Below, in pieces: positions 50,903-62,640 of a stretch of DNA of 64,000 nucleotides; the first letter of the stretch is position 1, and every line of letters begins with the position of its first letter. The translations under genes were made by a program, and so were the position numbers. Source of the stretch: Trypanosoma brucei gambiense DAL972. Taxonomy: Eukaryota; Euglenozoa; Kinetoplastea; Trypanosomatida; Trypanosomatidae. Below the pieces are notes generated by a model that saw nothing but the letters and a program-made list of their open reading frames with translations, had not been told where the DNA came from and did not search any database. The DNA lies in the NCBI RefSeq assembly GCF_000210295.1, contig NC_026743.1, positions 3,782,001 through 3,846,000 on the forward strand, read 5' to 3'.

Positions 50903-52535
50903 GCCAGACGGGAATGAGCCGCGTCAACGAGGAGCAAATACCTTTTCCCGCATCCTCACCCCCCCCCCTCCCTTTCACAATTCAGAGTGAAGAAGTTGTG
51001 GGGTGGAGCGTGTACAAGGCATATGTTTTCGTGAAAAGTGGAGTGTTTAATTATCTGTTAGGAAGAGTCTTGGAATTGTATGGATGTGTCAAGAACCGGT
51101 GGAAATACAATTGAACTCCAGGAGGTGGTTTTCAGTATTCCGAAACACCCAGGAGGTAGTTTGGGTGCTCCACAACACCTGCATCGAAGCTGTCGACAGT
51201 GTCATAGGAAGATTAATTGGGGCTTTAACTCGGCCAAATCGCATCACAACGCCGTGGTAGACAAGGATTACGACAAATGTGGTGTTCTTAACTTTCCCTG
51301 TTCTCATTAGGACGGAGCTCCCCTCGCGGGAGCCCACAATGGAACGTTCCCCCGGAAAAAAAAAAGTTTACATGTGTCCTGCCATTTAAAAGCCCTCCAG
51401 CGCGCGCGCATTTACCTCTGCTCGCTCCTATCGCCGTGGTACTGCTGCTTTATTTTAACACGCAGGGCTTAACGTACCACGCAAACACATCTTCGTTTGG
51501 GCGCTGAACGCGACAGGAGGAGAGTCGTTGCGCACGTTAAGGGGAGGGGAGAATGAGGGGTGACAAACCTAATAGGAACTATGTTAGGAAGCAACACACT
51601 CCCACACGCTCGCATGGGCCGCCACGTGTGTCCACATTTTGGGGAGTTCAAATTGGAAAATTCCTCTTTATTACTCCCAAATCTAAGGGATGTATTGCAT
51701 TCTGCTGGTGAAGAAAAAAGGAAAATAAAAGTTTGTCACGCACTCTCTTCCTCAAGAAGTCCGGGTGTTGATAAGAGGACAACCGGCACTTTGAAAACCT
51801 ATGCAAAGGCGGACGCTGATTGGCGTTGGTTTCTTAGGAGATAATGGCACCTTTAGGTGAGTACGTGGAGACCGCTCAAATGGAGGGGAAAGCAATTGTA
51901 ATAACTATAGTCGAATTGAAATGTTTGCAAGCATTTGTTCCCTATAGGATTGTATCCCTCGGTTCAGGTTTGCAATGGCCATACAGTTATCTGCTGTATT
52001 AGTTTAACGTCACAAGCTTCTCAGGTGACATTTAACCAGGGTCAGAAAGACAAACTGCAGTCGTGTCTTCACAGGGTTCGAAGTAGGCACATCATCTGTC
52101 GAATTAAGGTCCTGTTAACATGCAAATCTGAGGTATCTCATTTTTTTTATAGGGCATCCGAGCACCACATTCATATGTGTTCGTGAATGGCTCAGTCACT
52201 CGAACAGCTGACCATCCTTTCTTTGCTACCGTGAAAATTACAACGGATTGGCTTGTGTGTCTTCTCGCGAGGGGACTTGCAGTATTTCTGCTGGTCGCTT
52301 ACAGCTACCACGCAAATAGCGAACTAAACGGTCGGATTGAGGGCGGAGAATTAAGCCCCGCGTCACGACTTTGTGTTTCCCGCCTCTCTCTACATGGGAT
52401 CACGACGCTGCGCGGGCCACCCTCATACAGCGAAACCGACTATTGCCAGAGCCTCCTCGCAGCACAATTCACCACCAGACGTCATTTTGTTGCGTGACTC
52501 CTGAACCTTCGGCGTCCACCCCACTGCCCCTTTGA
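50903..52535. other. Gene-poor region before the adenylate cyclase fragments
   Basis: 1.6 kb without a convincing ATG-started gene. A frame around 52177-52497 has one hydrophobic segment (LVCLLARGLAVFLLVAYSYH) that could be a decayed signal or membrane segment, but I cannot relate it to a known protein. It may contain remnants of a cyclase 5' end. Confidence 0.5.
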
Positions 52536-53414
52536 CCCGCTCGATTAATCGGGGGGGCGTCGGTCGCATTTGACAGCAACACACCTCAGCTCATACGGAA
52601 GGGGGGAGCAGTGACTACCATACGTGAAGATGGGGAAGGTGTTGGTAAATACCTTCCGATAAGTGGGACCGTGTTTGTCATTGGCCTTTCCGTTCCAGAT
52701 GTGAAGGAAATAGCGAGGAAACTTGAGGAACGTAACGATTTGCGTGTGATTGTTCTCTTCGCGGAGTTTTCATTCCTGTATGATCTGTTTGCCACGGCCC
52801 TCAACAACACCGCAGGCGCCGCACGTCTTGTGTTTGCCACCAGCTTGCCACATTGGGGTGATACTGAAACCTCATCGAAGACTGCTCAACTGTTCCATGA
52901 TGTTGAAAAAGACTCACGATTATGGACACCCCTATCACTTCTGGCATTCGCAACCGGTCGATTGATGCGGGTAATACTTCTTCATGTAGAAGAAATGAGT
53001 CCAGACACGTTGGTAAATTTTTTCTATGCCGATTCTTCCATCATCTCTGATGACATGCGCTACGGTGTATTCGACGACACAAAATGCGACACCGCAGAGA
53101 AACTTCCGAAGGATGATTGTGCCTCAAACTATGGTGCAACGCAGGTATCCGTGTGGTCTATGGCCCGTGCCCTGAACGCCTCCATTCCTCCACTTGCAAA
53201 TCCCATGACACCGTCAATGAGCTTAAGAGACCCTAGCGAAGGAAAACTCTCCGGGGCGTCGCTGGTGGGCGTCATCATCGGTGCTACCTTTGCTTTGTTT
53301 CTTATGGTGGCTCTGGGCGTGGTTCCATACTTTGTCCTGCGCAGCACCCGTGATAACAACAGCGCGCCAAAGGAGCCCACAGACCCCGTGACAATTGTTT
53401 TCACAGATATTGAA
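52536..53414 (+). pseudogene. Receptor adenylate cyclase fragment (GRESAG4 type), 5' truncated and open at gap
   Basis: The frame follows a TGA at 52533 and has no ATG near its start. It aligns with residues about 640-898 of the complete cyclase at 54677: GTVFVIGLSVPDVKEIARKL, ATSLPHWGDTETSSKTAQLF, MRYGVFDDTKCDT, YGATQVSVWSMARALNASIP, a membrane segment and DPVTIVFTDIE at the start of the catalytic domain, where the gap begins. The most similar blocks (53125-53222 and 53347-53414) are nearly identical in DNA to the complete gene. The signal peptide and most of the outer domain are absent. Confidence 0.8.
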
Positions 53415-53514
53415 NNNNNNNNNNNNNNNNNNNNNNNNNNNNNNNNNNNNNNNNNNNNNNNNNNNNNNNNNNNNNNNNNNNNNNNNNNNNNNNNNNNNNN
53501 NNNNNNNNNNNNNN
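53415..53514. other. Assembly gap (100 N) within cyclase sequence
   Basis: There are exactly 100 N. It begins in a block shared among cyclase genes, where assembly often breaks. Confidence 0.98.
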
Positions 53515-54034
53515 GCATTGGCCTTTCCGTTCCGATGTGAAGGAAATAGCGAGGAAACTTGAGGAACGTAACGATTTGCGTGTGATTGTTCTCTTCGCGG
53601 AGTTTTCATTCCTGTATGATCTGTTTGCCACGGCCCTCAACAACACCGCAGGCGCCGCACGTCTTGTGTTTGCCACCAGCTTGCCACATTGGGGTGATAC
53701 TGAAACCTCATCGAAGACTGCTCAACTGTTCCATGATGTTGAAAAAGACTCACGATTATGGACACCCCTATCACTTCTGGCATTCGCAACCGGTCGATTG
53801 ATGCGGGTAATACTTCTTCATGTAGAAGAAATGAGTCCAGACACGTTGGTAAATTTTTTCTATGCCGATTCTTCCATCATCTCTGATGACATGCGCTACG
53901 GTGTATTCGACGACACAAAATGCGACACCGCAGAGAAACTTCCGAAGGATGATTGTGCCTCAAACTATGGCGCAACGCAGGTATCCGTGTGGTCTATGGC
54001 CCGTGCCCTGAACGCCTCCATTCCTCCACTTGCA
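53515..54034 (+). pseudogene. Second receptor adenylate cyclase fragment, truncated at both ends
   Basis: Bases 53516-54034 repeat 52679-53198 almost exactly, with one base missing near 53534 and one substitution (C for T) near 53971. After CACTTGCAG at 54034 the match ends abruptly and unrelated sequence with a TA microsatellite follows, so the membrane and catalytic parts are missing. It could be a contig overlap, a real truncated copy or a chimera. Confidence 0.75.
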
Positions 54035-54676
54035 GATTGCTTTTCTTCCACTTATATATATATATATATATATATCTTCATCCATTAAATTCTCTGCTAC
54101 CGTTTAAGTTTGGGTTGAGGCGAAAATGCCTTGGAGGCGAGGTGTGGAAATCATCCAGGCAAAGGGTTATACGGGGTTACCTTCCAGCGTGTCTGCCATC
54201 AGTGATCTGGGTAGTGAAGCGCGGGTTGCTGGTGTGTCCCCCGTTTCGTTACTGAATACGTCATGTCAGTCTTTCGGGGTTACGCAGCGTGTAGGAGGTA
54301 GGGGAGGAAGGCAACCCATAATGCACATGCGAAGAAGGTGAAGTGGTGTGGGAACATGTGTGCCGGCAAATGTCGTCAAGGGGCAAAATATTACAGGCAT
54401 CACCCACGGTCGATGAGACGCAAACTGGACCTTCAGTGTATGGGGAAAGTGATTACAAAGTGGCTCATGGGCATCGATAGCTTGCTCGGAAGCACGGGTC
54501 ACGGATGGTGGCGTGTGTTCAGTTTGTCTCGAAGCCGTGCGGTGCGGTGAGTGCGGGCTTTACTGCACATGCCATAAGTACTGATATTCTCCTCAGTTCG
54601 CGTTCCTCTCCCCTACCAAATCCCTTCCCCCTTTTGTCTCCACACGAATATAGTTTACTCGGTTAAACAGAAGACC
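54035..54676. other. Intergenic region before the complete cyclase
   Basis: It starts with a (TA)n block, then ordinary sequence. A strong C/T tract at 54599-54645 followed by ATAG at 54650-54653 is the likely trans-splice acceptor of the cyclase gene. Confidence 0.65.
54053..54075. repeat. (TA)n microsatellite
   Basis: About eleven TA units directly downstream of the point where the cyclase homology ends. Confidence 0.95.
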
Positions 54677-57600
54677 ATGTGCGTTGGCACCCGTGCTGCT
54701 GGTTTTGGCGGCAGTGCCGCAGACACATCCATCGTAGTCGGTCCAGCACGGAGGAGATCCTACTGCGGCCGCGCCCTTGTTGGAGCGGCGCCGTTGCCAG
54801 TCTTACTGCTTCTGTTGCTGTCGGTAATGTGTGTGAAAGCCGATATAGAGATCGAGGTTTTCTCTCTATTGCACCATCAGAAGATAGAGAAAAGGTTCGT
54901 TGAAGCGGTTAACGCTGGCTTCAACGCTTCCATGACCTCGCGCCGGTGGAAGACGGCACCCAGTGTGCACGTCAAAGTCATGCATCCATTTACGCCCAGC
55001 GCGTCACCTATTAGTGGCTTCCAGCAGGCTGTGGAACGCAACAGGGGCAAACTCTTCGTTGTAGTTGGACCCCTGGGCGATTTCGGCACCGTCTCGTCGC
55101 TCATTACACTACTGGCAGAACAGGATGTGGTCGCCTTCGCGCCCCTAACTGGATCAAGTGGGGGTCGTGGGTGGAACCCTAATCTATACTTCACGCGTGC
55201 TTCTCCATCCGCAGAGCTACTGGCGCTCATCCGATACGCGTTGGGCCGGCTACGTACAATTCGATTGGGTTTCATGTACCTTCACAATGTCTTCTTCGGG
55301 GTGGAGGAATATGACGTCGCCCAGCGCATATTGCGTCGCATGGGTTATGGATTTTGCGGTGTTTTCACTTTAAGTAGCTCACTGACCGGGGTTGCGAGCA
55401 CCAGACACTTCGATTCCGCTTGGAATACGTTTGTGGAAAGTCGTCCACAGGCTGTGATTGTGTTCGCTCCCCCCGTGGGGGATACGGCAAGGTTCATACG
55501 AAACCTGGTTGCTGACAGTCGCACGAGAAGTGCGTACGTGCTTGTTCCGTCGATGCTCCAGTTTGCCATTGAGAACATGTGGCGCGAGGCGCTGGCTTTT
55601 GCCGCTAGCCCATTTGTGGATGGGCAAGTTGTGGTAACGGGAACCAACCCACTTGCAAGGGACACACAGTATCACGCTATCCGACGGTTTCAGAGAGACG
55701 TGAGGTCGTATCTAAAATCGAACCCGGGTGTAACGGTCTTCAATGCCTCGAGCAATTTCGATCACGATGACATAGATGGGCAGTTGTTGGTTTATGGATG
55801 GATCACTGGTGAGGTGTTGGCTCAGGCGTTGAGCGTGCCCGAGCGTCTGACTGACAGAAAAACATTTATGCAATCGTTGTATGACCAGCGGCGATACGTA
55901 ATTGATGACCTTGTGATTGGAGACTATGGTGGTGAGTGCGCTGGTTGGGCAGCCGGTCAGGGAGCAATGTGCTGGTGCAACCAGGGAGGGAACACGGTGC
56001 ACGTAAGGGTGATCGGTAGAGGCTACCGGCTGCTGGATGCACCCGACGGAATTATGATGTTTGACTCTTCTCACTGCTACCCTAGCGAGGTCGAAATGCA
56101 GGCTCCGTTCAATGGTGTGTCTGTTCTGATACCGGATAGACCAACCGCATTGCATGCTGCTGTAGAAATGGAAGAGGGCGCCTCTCTACTCGAAGTGAGG
56201 GAGCACAACCAAGACAGCAGGCTGTTTTTCGACACCATCGTCTCGCCTTTCAGCGGAGCCGCCGAGGAGTTGCAGCGGGAGTGGTCCACGAAGATCACCA
56301 CGGCTGTGCTGGGTGTTGTGGATGAGGCAATGCTAAAAACACCCGGTGTCGCGTTCATTGACCCGGTGCCGCTCGCGCCGCGACTGAACAAAATGGAAAG
56401 GAATGTTATTCATCTCTCGCCAACCCTGGAACAGCAATTTTATGTGTGCACGTCGTATCTTTCGAGGAACGACAAAAAACGTCTGCATATCGTTATCCGC
56501 AGTACCGATGCGGCCGCAATCGAGGATGTTCTGAAGAAAACCCTTGCGACGTTCAGTGTGGAACCGCAGTCAGTGGTAGTGCTGGACGGCAACGCCACGG
56601 TAGAGGGCCACCTGCCTGACAGTGGGGATGTTTACGTCATCGGCCTCACGGCAGCTGATCCCGTAGTGATTGCGGCCCATCTCAATAGTCATGATAGTGC
56701 TCGTGTGTTCGTTCCATTTTTCGATGTAGTACTGCTTCATGAAGAATTTTTTAACGCGTTCGAAGGCGTCTCGAGTGCTGATCGCGTCCTCTTCGCCACT
56801 AACCTACCACATTGGGCGGACGAGATCACAGCGTCAGAGGTTGTCCAGAAATTCTACACAGCGGAAAGAAATGCATCACGGCGAACGCCGCTCTCGCTTC
56901 TAGGATTTGCCACAGCGTATTTCATGCGGGTTATTATTTCCCCGATGAAGGCTATGAACGCAACTGCGCTTGTTGACTCCATTTTTGCTCAATCTGTAGT
57001 CAACGTCGGTGAGATGCGCTACGGCCCCTTCGCCGATGACGGTTGTTTTCTGAAAGGAGTGCCGCGTTTGACAGGTTGTGCCGTTAACTATGGTGCAACG
57101 CAGGTATCCGTGTGGTCTATGGCCCGTGCTCTGAACGCCTCCATTCCTCCACTTACAAATCCCATGACACCGTCAATGAGGTACTTGGACCCGGACGCCG
57201 GTAAACTTTCACGGGGACAACTTGCTGGCGTAATCGCCAGTTCCATTCTCGTCGCACTGCTTCTTGTGGCTCTGACTACGGTGCTGCTGCATGTCTCGCG
57301 ACACAACACCCGTGATAACAACAGCGCGCCGAAGGAACCCACAGACCCCGTGACAATTGTTTTCACAGATATTGAAAGCAGCACAGCACAGTGGGCTGCC
57401 CACCCCGATGTCATGGCTGATGCCGTCGCCACACACCACAAGTTGATCCGCGCGCTGATCTCCCAGTACGAGTGTTACGAGGTGAAGACCGTTGGGGACT
57501 CGTTCATGATCGCGAGCCGAAGTGCGTTTATGGCGGTGCAACTTGTGCGGGATCTGCAGAGGGCGTTCCTTCGCCACAACTGGGGCGCGTCCGTGTTTGA

Positions 57601-58387
57601 CGAGTGTTATCGCAGACTTGAGCAGGACCGTGCGTTAGAAAGTGAGGGATACGTGCCGCCAACCGCACGCCTGGACCCCGACGTGTACCGAAAGTTGTGG
57701 AATGGCCTCCGAGTGCGAGTTGGTGTGCACACCGGATTGTGTGACATTCGCCACGATGAGGTGACAAAGGGTTACGACTACTATGGTCATACGTCGAACA
57801 TGGCTGCCCGCACGGAGAGCGCTGCGAATGGTGGACAGATATTGCTGACACGTGCAACATACCTTTCGCTAAGCACAGCAGAGCGTGAGCAACTTGACGT
57901 CACTGCGCTGAGCGCCGTCCCACTGCGTGGCGTTCCCGATCCGGTGGAAATGTACCAAGTTGATGCTGTGGTCGGTCGGTCCTTCGCTGCACTGCGCCTC
58001 GACGGGGAAGTCGATCTGGTCGCTGAAAGTGAATTAGCTGTTTGCCACGCCAGTGACACCAGTTCAGCTACTACTGCCCTGGATGAATCATCGCAGATCA
58101 TCACCAGCTGCTTTGAGACGCTGCTTGGCGCATTCACTCCTTCCAAGCGGCGAGACCTGCTGTTGCCTATCTGCGAGCGTTGGCGTGTGACGTTGCCACA
58201 GAAAACCAAGTCCGTGTGGGATGATAACGACTGTCAGGAAGTTATGCGGCGTATAGCAACAAAAGTGGGCCGTGTGGTGGACTTCCATGTTGTGGATGAC
58301 GGCGGTTGCTCGACGGAAACAGTAAGCAGTGCATCGGTGATTATTATATCTAATCGTGTGGAGGATTTCACCGCGCATCAAACTTAG
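54677..58387 (+). CDS. GRESAG4: Receptor-type adenylate cyclase, ESAG4/GRESAG4 family
   Basis: A 1236-aa product, the usual family length. A signal-anchor-like hydrophobic stretch lies near residues 38-53. The large outer domain (about 55-845) has two periplasmic-binding-like lobes. One membrane helix sits at about 848-874 (LAGVIASSILVALLLVALTT). The cytosolic class III catalytic domain starts near residue 890: TDIESSTAQW (metal-binding Asp), VKTVGDSFMIASRSAFMAVQ, VGVHTGLCDI and GYDYYGHTSNMAARTESAAN. These enzymes make cAMP at the flagellar surface; ESAG4 is in the VSG expression site and GRESAG4 genes are chromosomal relatives. This copy is chromosomal and intact. A C-terminal extension of about 140 residues follows the cyclase core. 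Confidence 0.95.
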   Translation: MCVGTRAAGFGGSAADTSIVVGPARRRSYCGRALVGAAPLPVLLLLLLSVMCVKADIEIEVFSLLHHQKIEKRFVEAVNAGFNASMTSRRWKTAPSVHVKVMHPFTPSASPISGFQQAVERNRGKLFVVVGPLGDFGTVSSLITLLAEQDVVAFAPLTGSSGGRGWNPNLYFTRASPSAELLALIRYALGRLRTIRLGFMYLHNVFFGVEEYDVAQRILRRMGYGFCGVFTLSSSLTGVASTRHFDSAWNTFVESRPQAVIVFAPPVGDTARFIRNLVADSRTRSAYVLVPSMLQFAIENMWREALAFAASPFVDGQVVVTGTNPLARDTQYHAIRRFQRDVRSYLKSNPGVTVFNASSNFDHDDIDGQLLVYGWITGEVLAQALSVPERLTDRKTFMQSLYDQRRYVIDDLVIGDYGGECAGWAAGQGAMCWCNQGGNTVHVRVIGRGYRLLDAPDGIMMFDSSHCYPSEVEMQAPFNGVSVLIPDRPTALHAAVEMEEGASLLEVREHNQDSRLFFDTIVSPFSGAAEELQREWSTKITTAVLGVVDEAMLKTPGVAFIDPVPLAPRLNKMERNVIHLSPTLEQQFYVCTSYLSRNDKKRLHIVIRSTDAAAIEDVLKKTLATFSVEPQSVVVLDGNATVEGHLPDSGDVYVIGLTAADPVVIAAHLNSHDSARVFVPFFDVVLLHEEFFNAFEGVSSADRVLFATNLPHWADEITASEVVQKFYTAERNASRRTPLSLLGFATAYFMRVIISPMKAMNATALVDSIFAQSVVNVGEMRYGPFADDGCFLKGVPRLTGCAVNYGATQVSVWSMARALNASIPPLTNPMTPSMRYLDPDAGKLSRGQLAGVIASSILVALLLVALTTVLLHVSRHNTRDNNSAPKEPTDPVTIVFTDIESSTAQWAAHPDVMADAVATHHKLIRALISQYECYEVKTVGDSFMIASRSAFMAVQLVRDLQRAFLRHNWGASVFDECYRRLEQDRALESEGYVPPTARLDPDVYRKLWNGLRVRVGVHTGLCDIRHDEVTKGYDYYGHTSNMAARTESAANGGQILLTRATYLSLSTAEREQLDVTALSAVPLRGVPDPVEMYQVDAVVGRSFAALRLDGEVDLVAESELAVCHASDTSSATTALDESSQIITSCFETLLGAFTPSKRRDLLLPICERWRVTLPQKTKSVWDDNDCQEVMRRIATKVGRVVDFHVVDDGGCSTETVSSASVIIISNRVEDFTAHQT

Positions 58388-59160
58388 CTGGTATGCTCTT
58401 CTGTGGGTACATGTGTGGCTTTCACTTCCCGTGTGGCAGTTCTTTTCTGAACTCCGTTTCGCTGTCTTCTTTTTTTTTTTTTTTGAGCATCTTTTTCTGA
58501 TAAATAGCGTGCGAACGCAATAAGCCGCGTCTATATACCACCCCTCCATTTTGTTTGTCCTCTTCACGGTGCCTTCCGCGGTTAAGCATATAGTGTTTCT
58601 ATCAGTCACCCTCTTTGTCTCTTAAGTATTTGTTTTTGTTTTTACTTCGCTCATACATTGGACCATTCATGGTGAAGCATTCTCAATTTATGTCGCCTTC
58701 ACCATATTATCGATTCTTTTATGCTGTTCTGACAAATGTGTTCAGTTAAGCCGCAATCAGGTGTCTTGTTTGGATTACTTTATGTTACGCTACCTACGTG
58801 CATTTCTTCCTCCTGTTGCATGCGAGGCCATATGACGTTTATTGTGTTCCTTATTTTATTTTTATTTGTTTGCTGTTCTGCTGCTAAGCTGGTGTGATAC
58901 GGCGCCCACGGGCCTTAGTTTGTAACTGCACGCGATTGTGCAGTGGATTCCGTGCTTTTGATTCAACTGCGGGCTGTCCCCTTGCCACTCCGGTGCGGCC
59001 GTGCCATGGTTGTGTATTTGATGTGTGGTTAGCTTGATGTAAAGCCCCTTCTCTGAACCTGGATTTCTCAACGTCGTTGCGCTCCCACTATTTTTATTGC
59101 TTAGCGTTCTATGTGGGTCTTTATCAACAACCACCTTGCAGCAAGTGTAGAATTGTTTAA
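58388..59160. other. Downstream region of the cyclase gene
   Basis: T-rich 3' UTR-like sequence with a T run at 58470-58484. No gene seen. Confidence 0.6.
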
Positions 59161-62100
59161 ATTACTTTGAGGGGGCCGGTATCGCCGACGTTGTAAGTCG
59201 GTACCCTGACATTATGCTGAACTCGCGGAGCTTTCAGCATATGTAGGCAGCATGGCTTCGGTACGTTGGTGAAGTAGCGTGCCTGAGTTGACACATCATC
59301 TGCTGATGTTAAGAAGCTTCCCGCACTTGTTGAATCCGCCATGCTCGCCACCAATCACGCGGCATCCACGGACCACTTGTTTGTGTGGAACGGGGCTTTC
59401 GGTTGAATACGTATCACAACGCAACTCGGGGTTTCACCAATCGCAACGCGGCCACCAAGAGCGTTGTAAGAAACCAAAGCAACCAGAGAACGACTCCCAC
59501 TCTTGATATCCGAGAGGCGGCGGTGAGCCTTCGCAGGTCCTCCACAAGAGCGAAGGCTAAACCGTCACCCCTTGCGATGGGCTTCTGACAAGCGTAGCGC
59601 AGTGTTTGTGAGTTCAATCGTTCGTGTGTGTGTGTGTGTGTGTGTTGTCCGCTGAAGTTGTCAGACCCCATTTTTGCACTCTGTTCAGCCAAGGACAATG
59701 GGGGGACCGGACCTTCCCAAGCCGCTTGCTTGGAGAACGGAGTTTGTGGTGATGTAGAGGCCTTACTTCACATCACCAAGTGGAGCGGCAGCGGCAGCAG
59801 GGAAAAAAAAAAAGAGACTTCCGTGAATGCGCCGGGGTCGTTTATCGCGAGCGAGGGGGTGCAAGTTTCCCGCGACCCAACGGAGGAGTTGATACACGGG
59901 AGTCCCTTGCCTCCGTCGGCCCTCTCGGGACCGCAGTTTCCGCCTGGAGTGCACCTAAATACGTTTCATCCTCCACGATTTGAGTGATTGTAATATGTTC
60001 CCCGAGGCGTCGGTAAGCTGGCAACGAATGATGGACAAGTTTGTGTCTTGCTGTGTTGTGAAGAACCAACACTCCAAAGGGCAAGCGCCATCAGGCACAA
60101 AACTTCTGCGGTCACCTCACGCCTTGCCCGCGGCGGTCTTGAAGATTAGAATTCACTCCCCAGGAGGTCTGTGTGTGTGGGGGAGCTTATTTTCATTGAT
60201 TTTCTATTTTTTTAGGAGTATAGGGTCCTTGCGTTTGCTCGTTTCTAAGATTCCTACGAAGCTGTACGCTTCTTACGCGCTAGTGGCCGTGATTCCACGT
60301 TGTTGCGCGGTGGGATCCTTTTGCAGTACTGTCCGCAGGGCACCAGCGTGTAGGTTCATGCGCTTACTACGGAATTGGCCCAGTTGTGCGGGCTGAACGC
60401 TCCCAAAACACAAACTATGTTGTCAAGGCCTATGCTCGCCAACTAGTGTCTACCTTAGTTCCCCCTTTACCTCGATTACAACTGACGGCCCCTGGGGCTG
60501 ATGCTGTATTTTCTCCGGGATGTTCAAGCTCTAGGATCCCTGACGCACATTTGACTCCCCAAGTGAGCGGAGTATAGCCGAATACAAAGTCCCCCTCAGT
60601 ATTTCCGTCCAGTTCCATAATTACCACTTCGCCTTTTTATTCTGACAGCCGTCCCTTGCTACGAGTAGCTGAATCACCTCTAATACCCCATAGACCTCCG
60701 TGAGCGCAGGGTTTTTGCCTTGAGGCCATTTGCCCTTGTGCAACCCCAATGTTTTTGTTTTGTTTTTGCTGGCCGGGTGGTGACCACCTTAGGCGGCGGG
60801 GGGGGGGGCGCGGAGGCGCACAGAAATTTTCTAAAATTAAAATTTTTTAACCTGGTTAAACAACCTTGAAACACATAAATGCGAAGCGCGCGTAAGATAT
60901 TTCACTTTCCTAGCGACTCCAACTTTCGATGCCGATTCGTCGAGCTTTCCCGTGCGGAGCAGCGGCTATCCCTCGAGGGATGCACAAGAATGTTTTCACG
61001 ACCGGTGGCCGCGAGCCTTGTGGTCACGCACCGCCCCTCTCCCCCACTACCGGAGAACCGGTTATGGCCGCCAGAGCCACTTTTACTCGGGCTTCCCAGT
61101 TGGGCCGACCAACGAGGTGTCGCTAAGCTCTGGCACTGTTTGGTCCCCCTTTTCCACGCGCGGTTCATTTTGTGCCTCCTCCAACAATTTCATCCGCATC
61201 GGCAGAGCACGTAGGCGGCTTTCAAGCACTGCACTAGATTTGCGACTGCCGCGATCCTGCTCATTTGGGTTGGGCTTGGGGTGGGTGGGATGCCGACGCC
61301 GCCGAAGGCATGCTCACAGATGCCTTCTGGTGTCGGCCAAAAGTGCCCTCACCGTTAAAAACAAACACAAGAAGGGAGGGAAAGGGGGAAAAAGCAACCA
61401 GCGGCAGCAAGTGATTGGCTGAAAGCCGCACCCTACTTCGTCCGAGTCCCGCGCGGGGCTGGCTAATTTTAATAATTCGGGAAGGGGCGATGGCGGCAAC
61501 AGCACCCCCGGGCGTACCCAAGGGCCCTTTGGCCGTCCACGTCGCCATTTGCAGGGTCTCTTCGCACAACAAATTGTTTGATGGCCTAACCTTCCGGAAG
61601 CACAGCTTTTATCACCCAATCACCGTTTCCACAACCCTGGTGAGGGCAAATGCGACCTGACACCGCACATCTGTGATGGTTCTCTTTATAGCGACCTGGC
61701 GAACCCTAGCTTCGCCGCAACGGGCATTTCCAGAGAAAATTAGGCCTCGGCACCGCAATGGCGCACGCCGGACGATGTGGGCTAGAGCAGGGGCGGTGAC
61801 TTTGTCCATCGCCCCAACGGTTTACGCAACGTTTTCACAACCTCGTTTACCCACCACCCCTTAAAGCCCTATCGGCATTGCTTCCCACACCAAAAAAAAG
61901 GAGGCGACCACGCTTGATGTGCAGCCGCCACCCTCTCCGACAGCGGGCCCTGACCCCAGTCCCGCACCGTATTCCTCGTTTTTTTTAGTTTCCAATCTCA
62001 GCTTCGCGTTGCACACTGGAACTTCAGAGTCCGCAGCCAGCGGTATCGGGTACGGCCCCTGCCCCACATTTCCGCCGTCCCCGCGGGACCATTCCGGCAG

Positions 62101-62640
62101 CGGCGATCGACGCATACCCCTGAAGACCCCGATGTGTCCTCATTTCGTGGCGCAACATGTGGAGATGGCAGCGTCAAGAAAGAAGCGAGCGGAGCCAACG
62201 CACATCCCAGCCGCTTGCTTTCCGGCTGCGCTGCCATCTCCACACTCAAGACGAGCCTTCCAAGGGGGTGACGTGCCGTTTCTGTACCACCATCGGCCTC
62301 GGGTTGTTCGGCGGGCACGGGTCGGCAAGGGGCCATTCCCGGGTTCACATGGAGCCGACCTTGCGCTTGTGGTCACTGCATGGAGGGGGATTTTATGGGT
62401 TGTGGTCGCCCCCTTTGGATGCCCCTGCCACCTGGAGAACATCACTGAACACGGTGACCGCCGGTCCGGGCGGCGTCAGCCTGACGGAATAGCGGTCCTT
62501 TTCTCTGTGGCGGCGGTGGTGGAGCTCGTGACTCAAGCCTGGGCATGCCTTTGTTTGGTGGCGTGCGCGGAGTCACTTAGGTGGGCGGTGGACGATTGCT
62601 CCCTTTTTTCGCACTATCGCGGCCGGTCTAAATGGTAGGG
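59161..62640. other. GC-richer gene-poor region with decayed sequence
   Basis: Base composition is richer in G and C than other intergenic parts, and open frames on the + strand switch often, as in decayed coding DNA. A CRFC...H...H pattern can be read near 62265-62350, like the zinc finger found at the end of ingi/L1Tc-type retroposon proteins. A TG microsatellite lies at 59624-59645. No intact gene seen. Confidence 0.4.
59624..59645. repeat. (TG)n microsatellite
   Basis: About eleven GT units. Confidence 0.95.

Noticed and set aside
54126..54341. 71-codon ATG frame between the cyclase fragments and the complete cyclase
   Set aside because: No family resemblance or splice tract directly upstream; it could be chance, so not called.
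61919..62638. 239-codon + frame in the GC-rich region
   Set aside because: No known domain, Pro/Ser/Arg-rich composition typical of GC-rich non-coding frames, and no clear ATG with splice site; treated as part of decayed sequence.
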